The notes under the pieces were generated by a model. That model did no database searches and was not told the origin of the DNA. It worked only from the letters and a program-made list of their open reading frames with translations. A DNA stretch of 44,457 bases from JBBIPZ01 sp037442505 [NCBI: Deltaproteobacteria bacterium] (lineage in GTDB: Bacteria > CALINM01): the NCBI GenBank assembly GCA_037442505.1, contig JBBIPZ010000016.1, positions 1 to 44,457 of the forward strand. The letters run 5' to 3'. Below are positions 6,925 to 14,517 of the stretch, in pieces (the stretch's first letter is position 1; every line of letters starts with the position of its first letter). The position numbers and the translations under genes were made by a program.

Positions 6925-7941
6925 TTACAAATATTTTTCGATTAGCACCTCTGCAATCTGAACAGCATTTAAAGCCGCACCTTTTCTAAGCTGATCGCCA
7001 ACAATCCACAAAGAGAGTCCATTTTCTATCGAGATATCTTCCCTTATTCTGCCTACATAACAGTCATCAGTTCCCGAAACAAACAAAGGCATAGGATACT
7101 TTTTGTTTGCGGGATCATCAACAACCTTAACACCTTTTGCGTTGCTCAAAAGTTCTATGGCTTTTTCTCTTGTAAGCTTTTTCTCAGTCTCTATATTTAC
7201 AGATTCTGAATGACTTCTAAAAACTGGTACTCTAACAGTAGTTGCGGTTACATTAATAGAATTGTCACCCATAATTTTTCTTGTTTCGTTAACCATCTTC
7301 ATTTCTTCTTTTGTATAAAGATTATCAGTAAAAACATCTATCTGAGGTATCAAATTAAAAGCTATCTGGTAAGCAAGCGCGTTAACACGAATTTCCTTCC
7401 CATCCACATATTGACAAACCTGCTTTGCAAGTTCATCCATCGCCTTTGCACCAGCACCAGAAACAGCCTGATATGTAGAAACAACGATTCTTTTAATTCT
7501 GGCATAATCGTGAAGAGGTTTTAAAGGAACAACCATTATTATTGTTGTGCAGTTAGGATTAGCAATAATGTGTCTTTTTTTGTAAAGGGCAATATCATCT
7601 GGATTCACTTCTGGAACAACCAAAGGCACATCCGGATCCATTCTAAAATAAGAGCTATTATCAACAACAACTGCACCACTTTCAGCAGCATCTGGGGCAA
7701 ACTCTTTACTTCTATCGCCACCAGCTGAAAAAAGTGCAATATCTATCCCTTTAAAAGCACCCTTTTCAAGTTTCTCCACAGGGATCTCTTCACCTTTAAA
7801 TTTGAGTTTCTTTCCTACACTTCTTTCTGAGGCAAGTAGTTTAAGATTCTTAACAGGAAAGTTTCTCTGCTCAAGTGTCTCGAGCATCACTTCACCAACT
7901 GCACCCGTTGCACCAGCAATAGCAACATTAAACTCTTTCAT
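6925..7941 (-). CDS. asd: Aspartate-semialdehyde dehydrogenase
   Basis: Catalyses NADPH-dependent reduction of aspartyl phosphate to aspartate semialdehyde, the branch point to lysine/diaminopimelate, threonine and methionine. The 338-residue length is usual. The N-terminal nucleotide-binding motif is GATGAVG (residues 10-16). The catalytic Cys131 lies in NPNCTT, and VSTYQAVSGAGAKAMDEL continues the dehydrogenase domain. AAAGGAG precedes the ATG by a normal distance. It lies 17 nt after the LOG-family gene. No riboswitch or leader was seen, as the gene is internal to the roadblock-ftsY operon. Confidence 0.95.
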   Translation of the reverse strand: MKEFNVAIAGATGAVGEVMLETLEQRNFPVKNLKLLASERSVGKKLKFKGEEIPVEKLEKGAFKGIDIALFSAGGDRSKEFAPDAAESGAVVVDNSSYFRMDPDVPLVVPEVNPDDIALYKKRHIIANPNCTTIIMVVPLKPLHDYARIKRIVVSTYQAVSGAGAKAMDELAKQVCQYVDGKEIRVNALAYQIAFNLIPQIDVFTDNLYTKEEMKMVNETRKIMGDNSINVTATTVRVPVFRSHSESVNIETEKKLTREKAIELLSNAKGVKVVDDPANKKYPMPLFVSGTDDCYVGRIREDISIENGLSLWIVGDQLRKGAALNAVQIAEVLIEKYL

Positions 7942-7958
7942 CGTAATTACTCCTTTAC

Positions 7959-8663
7959 TTATTTCAATTTTAAAAATCTTAAAATTTTCGACACAACTTC
8001 TTCTTTTGTATCAAGCATTTCGATCAGATTTATATCTTCTTTACTTATCAATTTTCTTTTTAAAGTGTGGGTTTTCATCCAATCAACTAATCCATTCCAG
8101 TATTCGCTACCAATAAGTATAAGTGGGAATGGTTTTATCTTTTTAGTTTGAATAAGCGTAAGAGCCTCCATAAGCTCGTCCATCGTACCATATCCACCAG
8201 GAAAGATAAGAAAACCAGAAGAATACTTAACCAACATCACTTTTCTAATAAAAAAGTAATGAAAACTAACTATTGTCTTACAATATTTGTTGGGTTTCTG
8301 CTCTAAGGGAAGCTCAATATTACACCCGATAGACTTGCCTCCCTTTTCGTATGCCCCCCTATTTGCAGCCTCCATTATACCAGGTCCACCGCCTGTAAGC
8401 GTGGAAATACCGTGCTCAGCAAGTGTTCCAGTAATCTCCCGTGCTAACTTATAGTATCTACTATTTGGCTTAGCCCTTGCAGAACCAAAAACAGTAACTG
8501 CTGGAACAATATTGCTTAATTTTTCAAATCCCTCCACCATCTCCGCAAGCACACGAAATATACGCCAGGTATCGCCAACCTTAATAGCATCTATAACATA
8601 CTGGCTTTCACGAAGCTCATTTGGGAAAGAACCACCATTGGTATTTGGCAAAATAATGTTCAT
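7959..8663 (-). CDS. LOG family protein (TIGR00730-type Rossmann fold)
   Basis: A 234-residue protein with the LOG signatures GGGPGIMEAANRGA and PGGYGTMDELMEAL. These bind nucleotide phosphate and carry the catalytic Glu of cytokinin-type phosphoribohydrolases. Family members split nucleoside 5'-monophosphates into base and ribose 5-phosphate and are often mislabelled lysine decarboxylases. The bacterial role is probably nucleotide salvage or clean-up; this is inference. The ATG overlaps the stop codon of ftsY (ATGA), so translation is likely coupled. Confidence 0.85.
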   Translation of the reverse strand: MNIILPNTNGGSFPNELRESQYVIDAIKVGDTWRIFRVLAEMVEGFEKLSNIVPAVTVFGSARAKPNSRYYKLAREITGTLAEHGISTLTGGGPGIMEAANRGAYEKGGKSIGCNIELPLEQKPNKYCKTIVSFHYFFIRKVMLVKYSSGFLIFPGGYGTMDELMEALTLIQTKKIKPFPLILIGSEYWNGLVDWMKTHTLKRKLISKEDINLIEMLDTKEEVVSKILRFLKLK

Positions 8664-9556
8664 TTAAAAAGCCCCTCAGCATATGCATTGGCATCAAAAG
8701 GTTCTAAATCATCTATTTTTTCCCCCAACCCGACAAATTTTACTGGAATGCCAAACTCTTTTACAACATTAATCAATATGCCACCTTTTGCAGTTCCATC
8801 TAATTTTGTCATAACAAGACCTGTTATATCAACGGCTTCCTTAAAAGTTTTCACCTGACTAATTGCGTTTTGCCCCACTGTAGCATCCAAAACAAGCAAT
8901 GTCTCTTGAGGATAGATATCTAACTCTTTTTTCAAAACTCTTTTTATCTTTTTTAGCTCTTCCATAAGATTGGATTTTGTGTGAAGCCTGCCAGCAGTAT
9001 CAATTATCAAAATGTCGTAACTCCTTGCAATTGCTGCTTTCAAGCTATCGTAAGCAACAGCTGCTGGATCTGCTCCTTCAGCCTGTTTTACAATATCAAC
9101 TCCCGCTTTTTGTGCCCAAATTTCAAGTTGTTCTGAAGCAGCCGCTCTAAACGTGTCACATGCCCCAAGAACCACCTTTTTGCTATCATTAATGAAATAA
9201 TTTGCCAATTTAGCTATTGTTGTAGTTTTGCCAACACCGTTAACACCTATCACCATTATTACAAAAGGTTTACGAGTTTCTGTGTTTAATTTAGCAGAAA
9301 AAGGAGAAAGAATAGACGCAACCTCCGCTATCAACGCAGGTTTCAAATCGTCAACACTCTGCAAATTTCGCTTTTTTAATCTTGAAATAAGCTCTGTAGT
9401 AGTCTTTACGCCAACATCGGCAGTGATAAGAAGCATCTCCAATTCTTCCCACACTTCATCATCTATCACACCCCTGCCCAAAATCTGATTGATTCCTGAG
9501 ATTAACTTTTCATGGGTTTTGGAGAGTTTTTCACCTATCTTCTTTAAGAAATTCAT
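8660..9556 (-). CDS. ftsY: Signal recognition particle receptor FtsY
   Basis: The SRP receptor GTPase that docks ribosome-nascent chain-SRP complexes at the inner membrane for cotranslational insertion. All G motifs are present: the P-loop GVNGVGKTT (104-112), DTFRAAA, DTAGR and TKLDGTAKGG. The four-helix N domain covers about residues 1-85. At 298 residues it has only the NG core and a short N-terminus, without the long acidic A domain of E. coli. It overlaps the roadblock gene by 4 nt upstream and the LOG gene by 4 nt downstream. Confidence 0.96.
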   Translation of the reverse strand: MNFLKKIGEKLSKTHEKLISGINQILGRGVIDDEVWEELEMLLITADVGVKTTTELISRLKKRNLQSVDDLKPALIAEVASILSPFSAKLNTETRKPFVIMVIGVNGVGKTTTIAKLANYFINDSKKVVLGACDTFRAAASEQLEIWAQKAGVDIVKQAEGADPAAVAYDSLKAAIARSYDILIIDTAGRLHTKSNLMEELKKIKRVLKKELDIYPQETLLVLDATVGQNAISQVKTFKEAVDITGLVMTKLDGTAKGGILINVVKEFGIPVKFVGLGEKIDDLEPFDANAYAEGLFK

Positions 9557-9900
9557 GCTATCTCTTTCGCAAAAACCTGCACAGTATCCATTAGTTTATA
9601 TAATGCTTTTGGTGCAATCTCTTTACTCTCAAATAAAAGCAGCACATAATAGTCCTTGTTAACAGGCATAAACTGAACAACACCCGATGAAAACTTCATT
9701 TGAAAAAACATCACATCTTTACCTTTATGCACATCTTTCAAATGATTAAGAATTATAACCTGATAAGCACCTATAACCTTTAAATCATACTCATCAATTT
9801 TACCATAATGAACGACCCCTTCTCCTTCCCAATCAAGCAAAATGGCACCTTTGGCATCAATATTCTCAACTAAATCCTTAAGTAATCTTTCAAAAGGCAT
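9553..9900 (-). CDS. Roadblock/LC7 domain protein
   Basis: A 115-residue single-domain protein matching the Roadblock/LC7 fold: N-terminal helix, GAILLDWEGEGVVHYG strand-turn, long central helix, and a paired strand FMPVNKDYYVLLLF. Such proteins form dimers and commonly regulate small GTPases, as MglB does for MglA. Here no Ras-like GTPase is adjacent. It instead overlaps ftsY by 4 nt and should be cotranslated with it, so a link to the FtsY GTPase is a reasonable but untested idea. It is the first gene of its operon. Confidence 0.75.
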   Translation of the reverse strand: MPFERLLKDLVENIDAKGAILLDWEGEGVVHYGKIDEYDLKVIGAYQVIILNHLKDVHKGKDVMFFQMKFSSGVVQFMPVNKDYYVLLLFESKEIAPKALYKLMDTVQVFAKEIA

Positions 9901-9909
9901 TGAATTTAT

Positions 9910-9938
9910 AGATTATTGCAAAAACAGAAAAAAGTCAA
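9910..9938 (-). promoter_or_regulatory. Promoter of the roadblock-ftsY-LOG-asd operon
   Basis: On the minus strand TTGACT (9933-9938), a 17-bp spacer and TAATCT (9910-9915) end 9 nt before the ATG at 9900. No Shine-Dalgarno sequence lies between, so the leader would be only 2-3 nt. It diverges from the HEAT-repeat promoter. Confidence 0.5.
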
Positions 9939-9969
9939 ACATTTCCTGTTGTTTGGCATAAACAATAGC

Positions 9970-9996
9970 TTGATTTTGCACAAAAATTTTTATAAT
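9970..9996 (+). promoter_or_regulatory. Promoter of the HEAT-repeat gene
   Basis: TTGATT (9970-9975), a 15-bp spacer and a perfect TATAAT (9991-9996) end 8 nt before the GTG start at 10005. There is no ribosome site in between, so a near-leaderless transcript is predicted. Confidence 0.5.
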
Positions 9997-10004
9997 ATTT
10001 TACT

Positions 10005-10487
10005 GTGCTAAATGTAGATTTAGATAGATTGATTCTCGCTCTTGACGATCCAATTGCTGTGATACGCAATGCCGCAGCACAAGAATTGGGTAAAAGAAAA
10101 GCAAAAGAGGCTCTGCCAAAGCTTTTTGTACTTTTAGAAAAAGATGAAAATGCGCTTGTAAGAGATAATGTAGCATTTGCTTTAGGTGAAATAGGTGACC
10201 CTTCGGCTATACCATGTCTTATCAGGGCGTTGAAAGACCGCGATGAATGGGTACGCAAATCTGCAGCAAAAGCCCTTGCTTACCTTAACGCCAGTGAAGC
10301 TGCAGATGATTTGATAATGTTACTTAATGACCCATCACCTACTGTAAGAAAAACAGCTGTAAGGACACTGGGGATTCTCGGTATAACGAAGGCTTGTCCT
10401 TATATCGAAAGGCTATTAAATGACGAAAATATTCTTGTGAAAAAAAATGCCATACAAGCTCTTGAGCAGTTAAAATCAAAAAAATGA
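10005..10487 (+). CDS. HEAT-repeat (PBS-lyase type) protein
   Basis: A 160-residue protein made almost entirely of about five HEAT-like repeats of 31 residues, for example DPSAIPCLIRALKDRDEWVR followed by KSAAKALAYL and then DPSPTVRKTAVRTLG. These alpha-solenoids bind other proteins; a specific role cannot be assigned. The start is GTG 10005, chosen because it begins the first repeat and sits 8 nt after a TATAAT. Its stop overlaps the start of the flavoprotein gene (ATGA), so the two are probably functional partners. Confidence 0.8.
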   Translation: MLNVDLDRLILALDDPIAVIRNAAAQELGKRKAKEALPKLFVLLEKDENALVRDNVAFALGEIGDPSAIPCLIRALKDRDEWVRKSAAKALAYLNASEAADDLIMLLNDPSPTVRKTAVRTLGILGITKACPYIERLLNDENILVKKNAIQALEQLKSKK

Positions 10488-11554
10488 AGGTTGCAATAAT
10501 AGGTGCTGGACCAGCGGGCTTAGCCGCTTCGATATCACTCGCCGAAAATGGTGTAGATACAACTGTTTATGAAGCCTTTTCAGTGGGGGAAAATATTGTT
10601 TGCGCTGAAGGCTTTTTTGATTTTTACAATAGCATCGATATTAAACTCCCGCTCTCGATGAAGATCAACAAGATAATTGTTAAGGATAAGGAAGAGTTTT
10701 GTGTAAATTTGCCAAGTTACAGTCGTTTTTTCACATTTGACAGAAAGACATGGCAAAAAAATCTTAAAGAAATCGCCATCTCAAAGAAAGCCAAATTTAT
10801 TGAAAATTACAAACTCACTAAAAACGAAGTTTTTGAATTGTCTCAAAATAATGACTTTGTAATTGATGCTACTGGTGTTAGAGCTGTCTCACACTTTTTG
10901 CTTCCCAAAAGAGAAGTTTCAAGATACAGAAAGGCACTGATGCCTACTTATCAGTATGTAATATCAGGCAATTTTACCAGATATTCTGGCAGTATAAAAG
11001 CAGTAATACTTAATAATCCTCCAGCCTATTACTGGCTATTTCCAAAGATGGTTGATGGAGATTTGAATATTGCAAATGCAGGACTTGGTTATCTTTCAAA
11101 AGACAAAAATATCCCAAACTTAAAGATAACATTAGAAAATATCCTGAAAGATGAAGGTTTATCTTCACATAAAGTTTTATCTAAAAAAGCAAGCCCAATA
11201 CCAACAAAAAGGCTTAAAACTTTTTTGGCAGGCAACATTATACTTACTGGTGATGCACTTGGACTTTGTTCACCTTTACATGGCGGTGGCATTGATTCTG
11301 CTTACCTTTCCGGCATTTACGCAGCACAATCAATCATCAATAAAGATTTTACAATTTATGAAAAGTTTTTGAAACAAATAGACAGGCGTTTTTTTAAAGA
11401 AAGATTGATTGTGAAATTATGGAATTATTTCAGTTCCACCACAATACTCAAACGATTGAAAAAAAAAGGACTTTTTGAAGATACCCCTGACAATATTCCT
11501 TTTACCAATAAATGGCTGAAAAAAGCTATTATGGCTATATTTTTTAATATCTAA
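10484..11554 (+). CDS. FAD-dependent oxidoreductase, geranylgeranyl-reductase-like
   Basis: A 356-residue flavoprotein. The N-terminal dinucleotide-binding motif GAGPAGLAASISLAENG is at residues 7-23. A second FAD motif, GDALGLCSPLHGGGIDSAYLSG, lies near residues 257-278. This matches the geranylgeranyl reductase/PHBH-like group, which reduces isoprenoid chains or hydroxylates substrates. The middle domain is shorter than in plant enzymes and the substrate is unknown. Translation is coupled to the HEAT-repeat gene. The gene ends only 4 nt from the stop of the convergent membrane protein. Confidence 0.75.
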   Translation: MKVAIIGAGPAGLAASISLAENGVDTTVYEAFSVGENIVCAEGFFDFYNSIDIKLPLSMKINKIIVKDKEEFCVNLPSYSRFFTFDRKTWQKNLKEIAISKKAKFIENYKLTKNEVFELSQNNDFVIDATGVRAVSHFLLPKREVSRYRKALMPTYQYVISGNFTRYSGSIKAVILNNPPAYYWLFPKMVDGDLNIANAGLGYLSKDKNIPNLKITLENILKDEGLSSHKVLSKKASPIPTKRLKTFLAGNIILTGDALGLCSPLHGGGIDSAYLSGIYAAQSIINKDFTIYEKFLKQIDRRFFKERLIVKLWNYFSSTTILKRLKKKGLFEDTPDNIPFTNKWLKKAIMAIFFNI

Positions 11555-11558
11555 AAAA

Positions 11559-12470
11559 TCAATGATGCTTCTTGTTTATGTAAAAAAACATCCCAAATAG
11601 GCCTGTTATTATCATAACAAGAAACCAAAGAAGCGATAAAGATACAGCCTTTTCTTTTGACACACCCACAACACTGAAAAGGTAGAGAAAGCTATACTCT
11701 CTAACACCAACACCAGAAAAAGAAATTGGAACCATTGAAACCAAAGAGATAATTGGAACAAATATCAGATACGTGGGAAACGTAGCATTAATTTCAATGC
11801 TTAAACCCAGTAGATACACAACCCAGATACCTATACCCTGAACAACTAAGGATAGTAAAAACGTGTTGAATATGATTCTATAGTTTTTAAGGTATGCAGT
11901 TATTGCGATTCTTACCCCCTTCAACTTGCTATAAAACATCTCGTAAGGGAAATAAACAACAAAGGCGCTTGCAATAATAAACACAACAATTATTGATGCC
12001 AGTAAAGGAACTATAAAGCTGTTGGCAACATATTTATAACCTGAGACCAATCCCAGTAGAGAAATAAATATCAAACCACAAAACCCCATATACCGTTCCA
12101 TAAATACAGAAACAAGAGAATCCCCTTTTTTACTGTCCACACTGCCCTTGTAAAGATAGTAAGCCTTTATCGCATCACCACCTATTGTACCCGGCATAAA
12201 TAAATTAAAAAATGTGCCAATCATATACAACTCAAAAAGCTCTTTAAAACTTTTTTTTATCTTTATAAAGTAAGACCATCTGATCGTGGAAAAATACATG
12301 GTGAAAAGATACGAAATGGTAGCAATAACAAAATATCCAATTTTTACCTTTTTTAATTCGGTTATTAAAGTCTCTGGATGGAGTTTAAACAGCAAATATA
12401 CTAAAAAACTAAAACTAACTACTATTTTTAAAGTAATTTTTATGATTGTCTTTTTTCTTGCAGTTTCCAT
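11559..12470 (-). CDS. Flippase-like membrane protein (LPG synthase TM family)
   Basis: A 303-residue integral membrane protein with about eight helices, matching the lysylphosphatidylglycerol synthase TM/UPF0104 (AglD-like) family. Seen are the early FFNLFMPGTIGGDAIKAYYL loop and the later GVGVREYSFLYLF segment, both family landmarks. It lacks the soluble MprF catalytic domain. Members are proposed to move or use lipid-linked substrates; the exact role is not established. Its ATG overlaps the epimerase stop (TGATG). It is the third gene of the ArnC-like/epimerase operon. Confidence 0.8.
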   Translation of the reverse strand: METARKKTIIKITLKIVVSFSFLVYLLFKLHPETLITELKKVKIGYFVIATISYLFTMYFSTIRWSYFIKIKKSFKELFELYMIGTFFNLFMPGTIGGDAIKAYYLYKGSVDSKKGDSLVSVFMERYMGFCGLIFISLLGLVSGYKYVANSFIVPLLASIIVVFIIASAFVVYFPYEMFYSKLKGVRIAITAYLKNYRIIFNTFLLSLVVQGIGIWVVYLLGLSIEINATFPTYLIFVPIISLVSMVPISFSGVGVREYSFLYLFSVVGVSKEKAVSLSLLWFLVMIITGLFGMFFYINKKHH

Positions 12471-13483
12471 CAGGCTAAAGCTCGTCTTGAGATATTTTGC
12501 TCATCTCCCTCTTCTAACGACAAATCTTTAAGGATAGCTTCGTTTTCGATATACCAGGCAACTGTTTTTTTCAGTCCATCTTCGATACTGGTTTTCGGTT
12601 TCCATCCGAGCAATTTCAATGCCTTACCAATATCAGCACACGTCTCAAACATATCAGCCTTATGGAAAGGAGAATATTTAATGATAGCCTTTTTCCCCAA
12701 GAGTTTTTCTATGGTATTAACAACATAGTTTAGTTCCACTGGATTATTGTTGCCTAAATTTATAATTTCAAAATCCAATCTATTATGTTCATAAGCTGCC
12801 AATGTTCCGGAAGCAATGTCGTCTACATATGTAAAATCGCGCCTTTGTGTCCCATCACCATATATGTTTATTGGGTTCCCGTCTCTAATAAGTTTAATGA
12901 ATCTAAAATAACTCATATCAGGCCTGCCAGCAGGACCATAAACAGTAAAATATCTTAGAATAACGCATTTGATACCATAAAGATGATGATAAGAGTAAAG
13001 TAGAGCTTCAGCAGCCTTTTTTGATGCTGCATAAGGAGATAATGGTCTGTCAGTATTCATATCTTCGTGATAAGGCACATTTTGTCCAGAATATAGCGAT
13101 GATGTAGATGCGAGCACCATTTTATTTACACCATGCTGTCTCATACACTCTAATATATTTAGTGTTCCCATTACGTTTGTGCTAAAATAAACTTCAGGGT
13201 TTTCGATTGAATATCTAACACCTGCTCTTGCAGCAAGATTAATTACACCAGAAATCTTAAAACTTTGAAACAGCCTTGCCAACTTAATTTTATTTTCAAT
13301 ATCAAGCTTAACAAAAACAAACCTTTTATTATTTTTAAGTAATTTTAAACGCATTTTTTTTAGCTTTGTGTCGTAATAATTATTGATATTATCAACACCG
13401 ACTACAGAATAGCCTTTAGCTAAAGCTAACTCACAAACTTTAGAGCCTATAAAACCTGAAGCGCCAGTTATCAGCAAATGCAT
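12470..13483 (-). CDS. NAD-dependent sugar-nucleotide epimerase, UDP-GlcA 4-epimerase-like
   Basis: A 337-residue short-chain (extended SDR) epimerase. It has the Rossmann motif GASGFIGS (residues 7-14), the NNYYDTKLKKMRL region typical of UDP-glucuronate 4-epimerases, the catalytic YAASK, and FTVYGPAGRPDM. Expected reaction: UDP-glucuronate to UDP-galacturonate. Other nucleotide-sugar epimerases or dehydratases are possible. It lies between an ArnC-like transferase (22-nt gap) and the flippase-like gene, which points to making a sugar for envelope decoration. AAAGGAAA serves as the ribosome site. Confidence 0.82.
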   Translation of the reverse strand: MHLLITGASGFIGSKVCELALAKGYSVVGVDNINNYYDTKLKKMRLKLLKNNKRFVFVKLDIENKIKLARLFQSFKISGVINLAARAGVRYSIENPEVYFSTNVMGTLNILECMRQHGVNKMVLASTSSLYSGQNVPYHEDMNTDRPLSPYAASKKAAEALLYSYHHLYGIKCVILRYFTVYGPAGRPDMSYFRFIKLIRDGNPINIYGDGTQRRDFTYVDDIASGTLAAYEHNRLDFEIINLGNNNPVELNYVVNTIEKLLGKKAIIKYSPFHKADMFETCADIGKALKLLGWKPKTSIEDGLKKTVAWYIENEAILKDLSLEEGDEQNISRRALA

Positions 13484-13505
13484 ACATTTCCTTTTGAAAC
13501 CCTAA

Positions 13506-14453
13506 TTAATGGTCGGATATGACTTCTTTTATATAATATGTCTTCTTGTTTTGACCTTCAAAGTAAATCCTGACTAAAAACTCGCCTAAAATACCCATCG
13601 CAATAAGCTGGATACCAACAATAATAAGTAAAACAGCTAAAATTAATAGTGGTCTGCCCCCAATAGATTTGTCTAAAAAAAACTTTTCATAAGTAAGCTT
13701 TAGTGACAATAACATGCCGAGAAACGAACTTAACAAACCAACTGGGCCAAAAGCCCTTAAAGGCTTGATAAAAAATGTCTGAAAAAACTTTATCATAATG
13801 AGATCCAGGATAACCTTGAAGGTACGTGAGATACCATACTTTGATTTACCATAAAGTCTCGGATGATGCGTAGTAACCACCTCCGCTATCTTTACCCCAT
13901 ATTGACTTGCAACTGCAGGAATGAATCTGTGCATCTCTCCATACAGATGGATATTTTTTATGACATCTTTACGATATGCTTTAAGACTACACCCATAATC
14001 ATGAAGTTTAACACCAGTAACCCACGAGATAAGTTTATTAGCAATCTGAGAGGGTAGTCTTCTACTTAAAAATGGGTCTTTCCTATCCTTTCGCCAACCA
14101 CTCACTATATCATAATCATTATCATTCATCATTGACACTAACCTTGGAATATCTCCGGGATCATTTTGCAAATCGCCATCAATTGTAACAATTACATCCC
14201 CAGATGAGTAATCAAAGCCTGCCGAAAAAGCAGCAGTCTGTCCAAAATTTCTCCTGAAAGATATAATGACCACTTTATCATCTAACTTCTGGATTTCCTT
14301 TAGAATACTTAGGCTCTTATCAGTGCTCCCATCATCAACAAATATCAGCTCATAAAAGAACTGTTGATTATCAAGGGCCTCTTTAAGTTTTTCGTAGAGA
14401 ATTTTTATATTTTGCTCTTCATTATATATCGGGATAACGACCGAAACTTTCAT
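13506..14453 (-). CDS. Polyprenyl-phosphate glycosyltransferase, ArnC/DPM1-like GT2
   Basis: A 315-residue GT2 enzyme. The catalytic domain is at residues 1-230 with VDDGSTDKS and the DGDLQNDP motif (a DxD variant), followed by two C-terminal membrane helices near 232-255 and 268-295. This is the ArnC/GtrB plan: transfer of a sugar from a nucleotide donor to undecaprenyl phosphate on the cytoplasmic face. Together with the epimerase, the likely product is an undecaprenyl-phosphate sugar for the divergent ArnT-like enzyme. It is the first gene of its operon. Confidence 0.85.
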   Translation of the reverse strand: MKVSVVIPIYNEEQNIKILYEKLKEALDNQQFFYELIFVDDGSTDKSLSILKEIQKLDDKVVIISFRRNFGQTAAFSAGFDYSSGDVIVTIDGDLQNDPGDIPRLVSMMNDNDYDIVSGWRKDRKDPFLSRRLPSQIANKLISWVTGVKLHDYGCSLKAYRKDVIKNIHLYGEMHRFIPAVASQYGVKIAEVVTTHHPRLYGKSKYGISRTFKVILDLIMIKFFQTFFIKPLRAFGPVGLLSSFLGMLLSLKLTYEKFFLDKSIGGRPLLILAVLLIIVGIQLIAMGILGEFLVRIYFEGQNKKTYYIKEVISDH

Positions 14454-14502
14454 AGTGTTTAATTTTAAGCTATTAGACGTTTATTTTCCATAACTTTTTT
14501 TG

Positions 14503-14508
14503 TATAAT
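14503..14508 (+). promoter_or_regulatory. TATAAT -10 element of the ArnT-like gene
   Basis: A perfect TATAAT ends 9 nt before the ATG at 14518. Only a weak -35 (TTTATT at 14480-14485, 17-bp spacer) can be offered. The element overlaps an in-frame TTG that would otherwise look like an upstream start, which argues for starting at 14518. Confidence 0.45.
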
Positions 14509-14517
14509 ACCATAAAA

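Noticed and set aside
9935-10258. 107-codon minus-strand open frame opposite the HEAT-repeat gene
   Set aside because: Ser/Ala-rich antisense shadow of a strong HEAT-repeat coding frame; no motif or ribosome site.
14500-14517. TTG start for the ArnT-like gene
   Set aside because: These codons overlap the -10 element; ATG 14518 begins a normal membrane-protein N-terminus.
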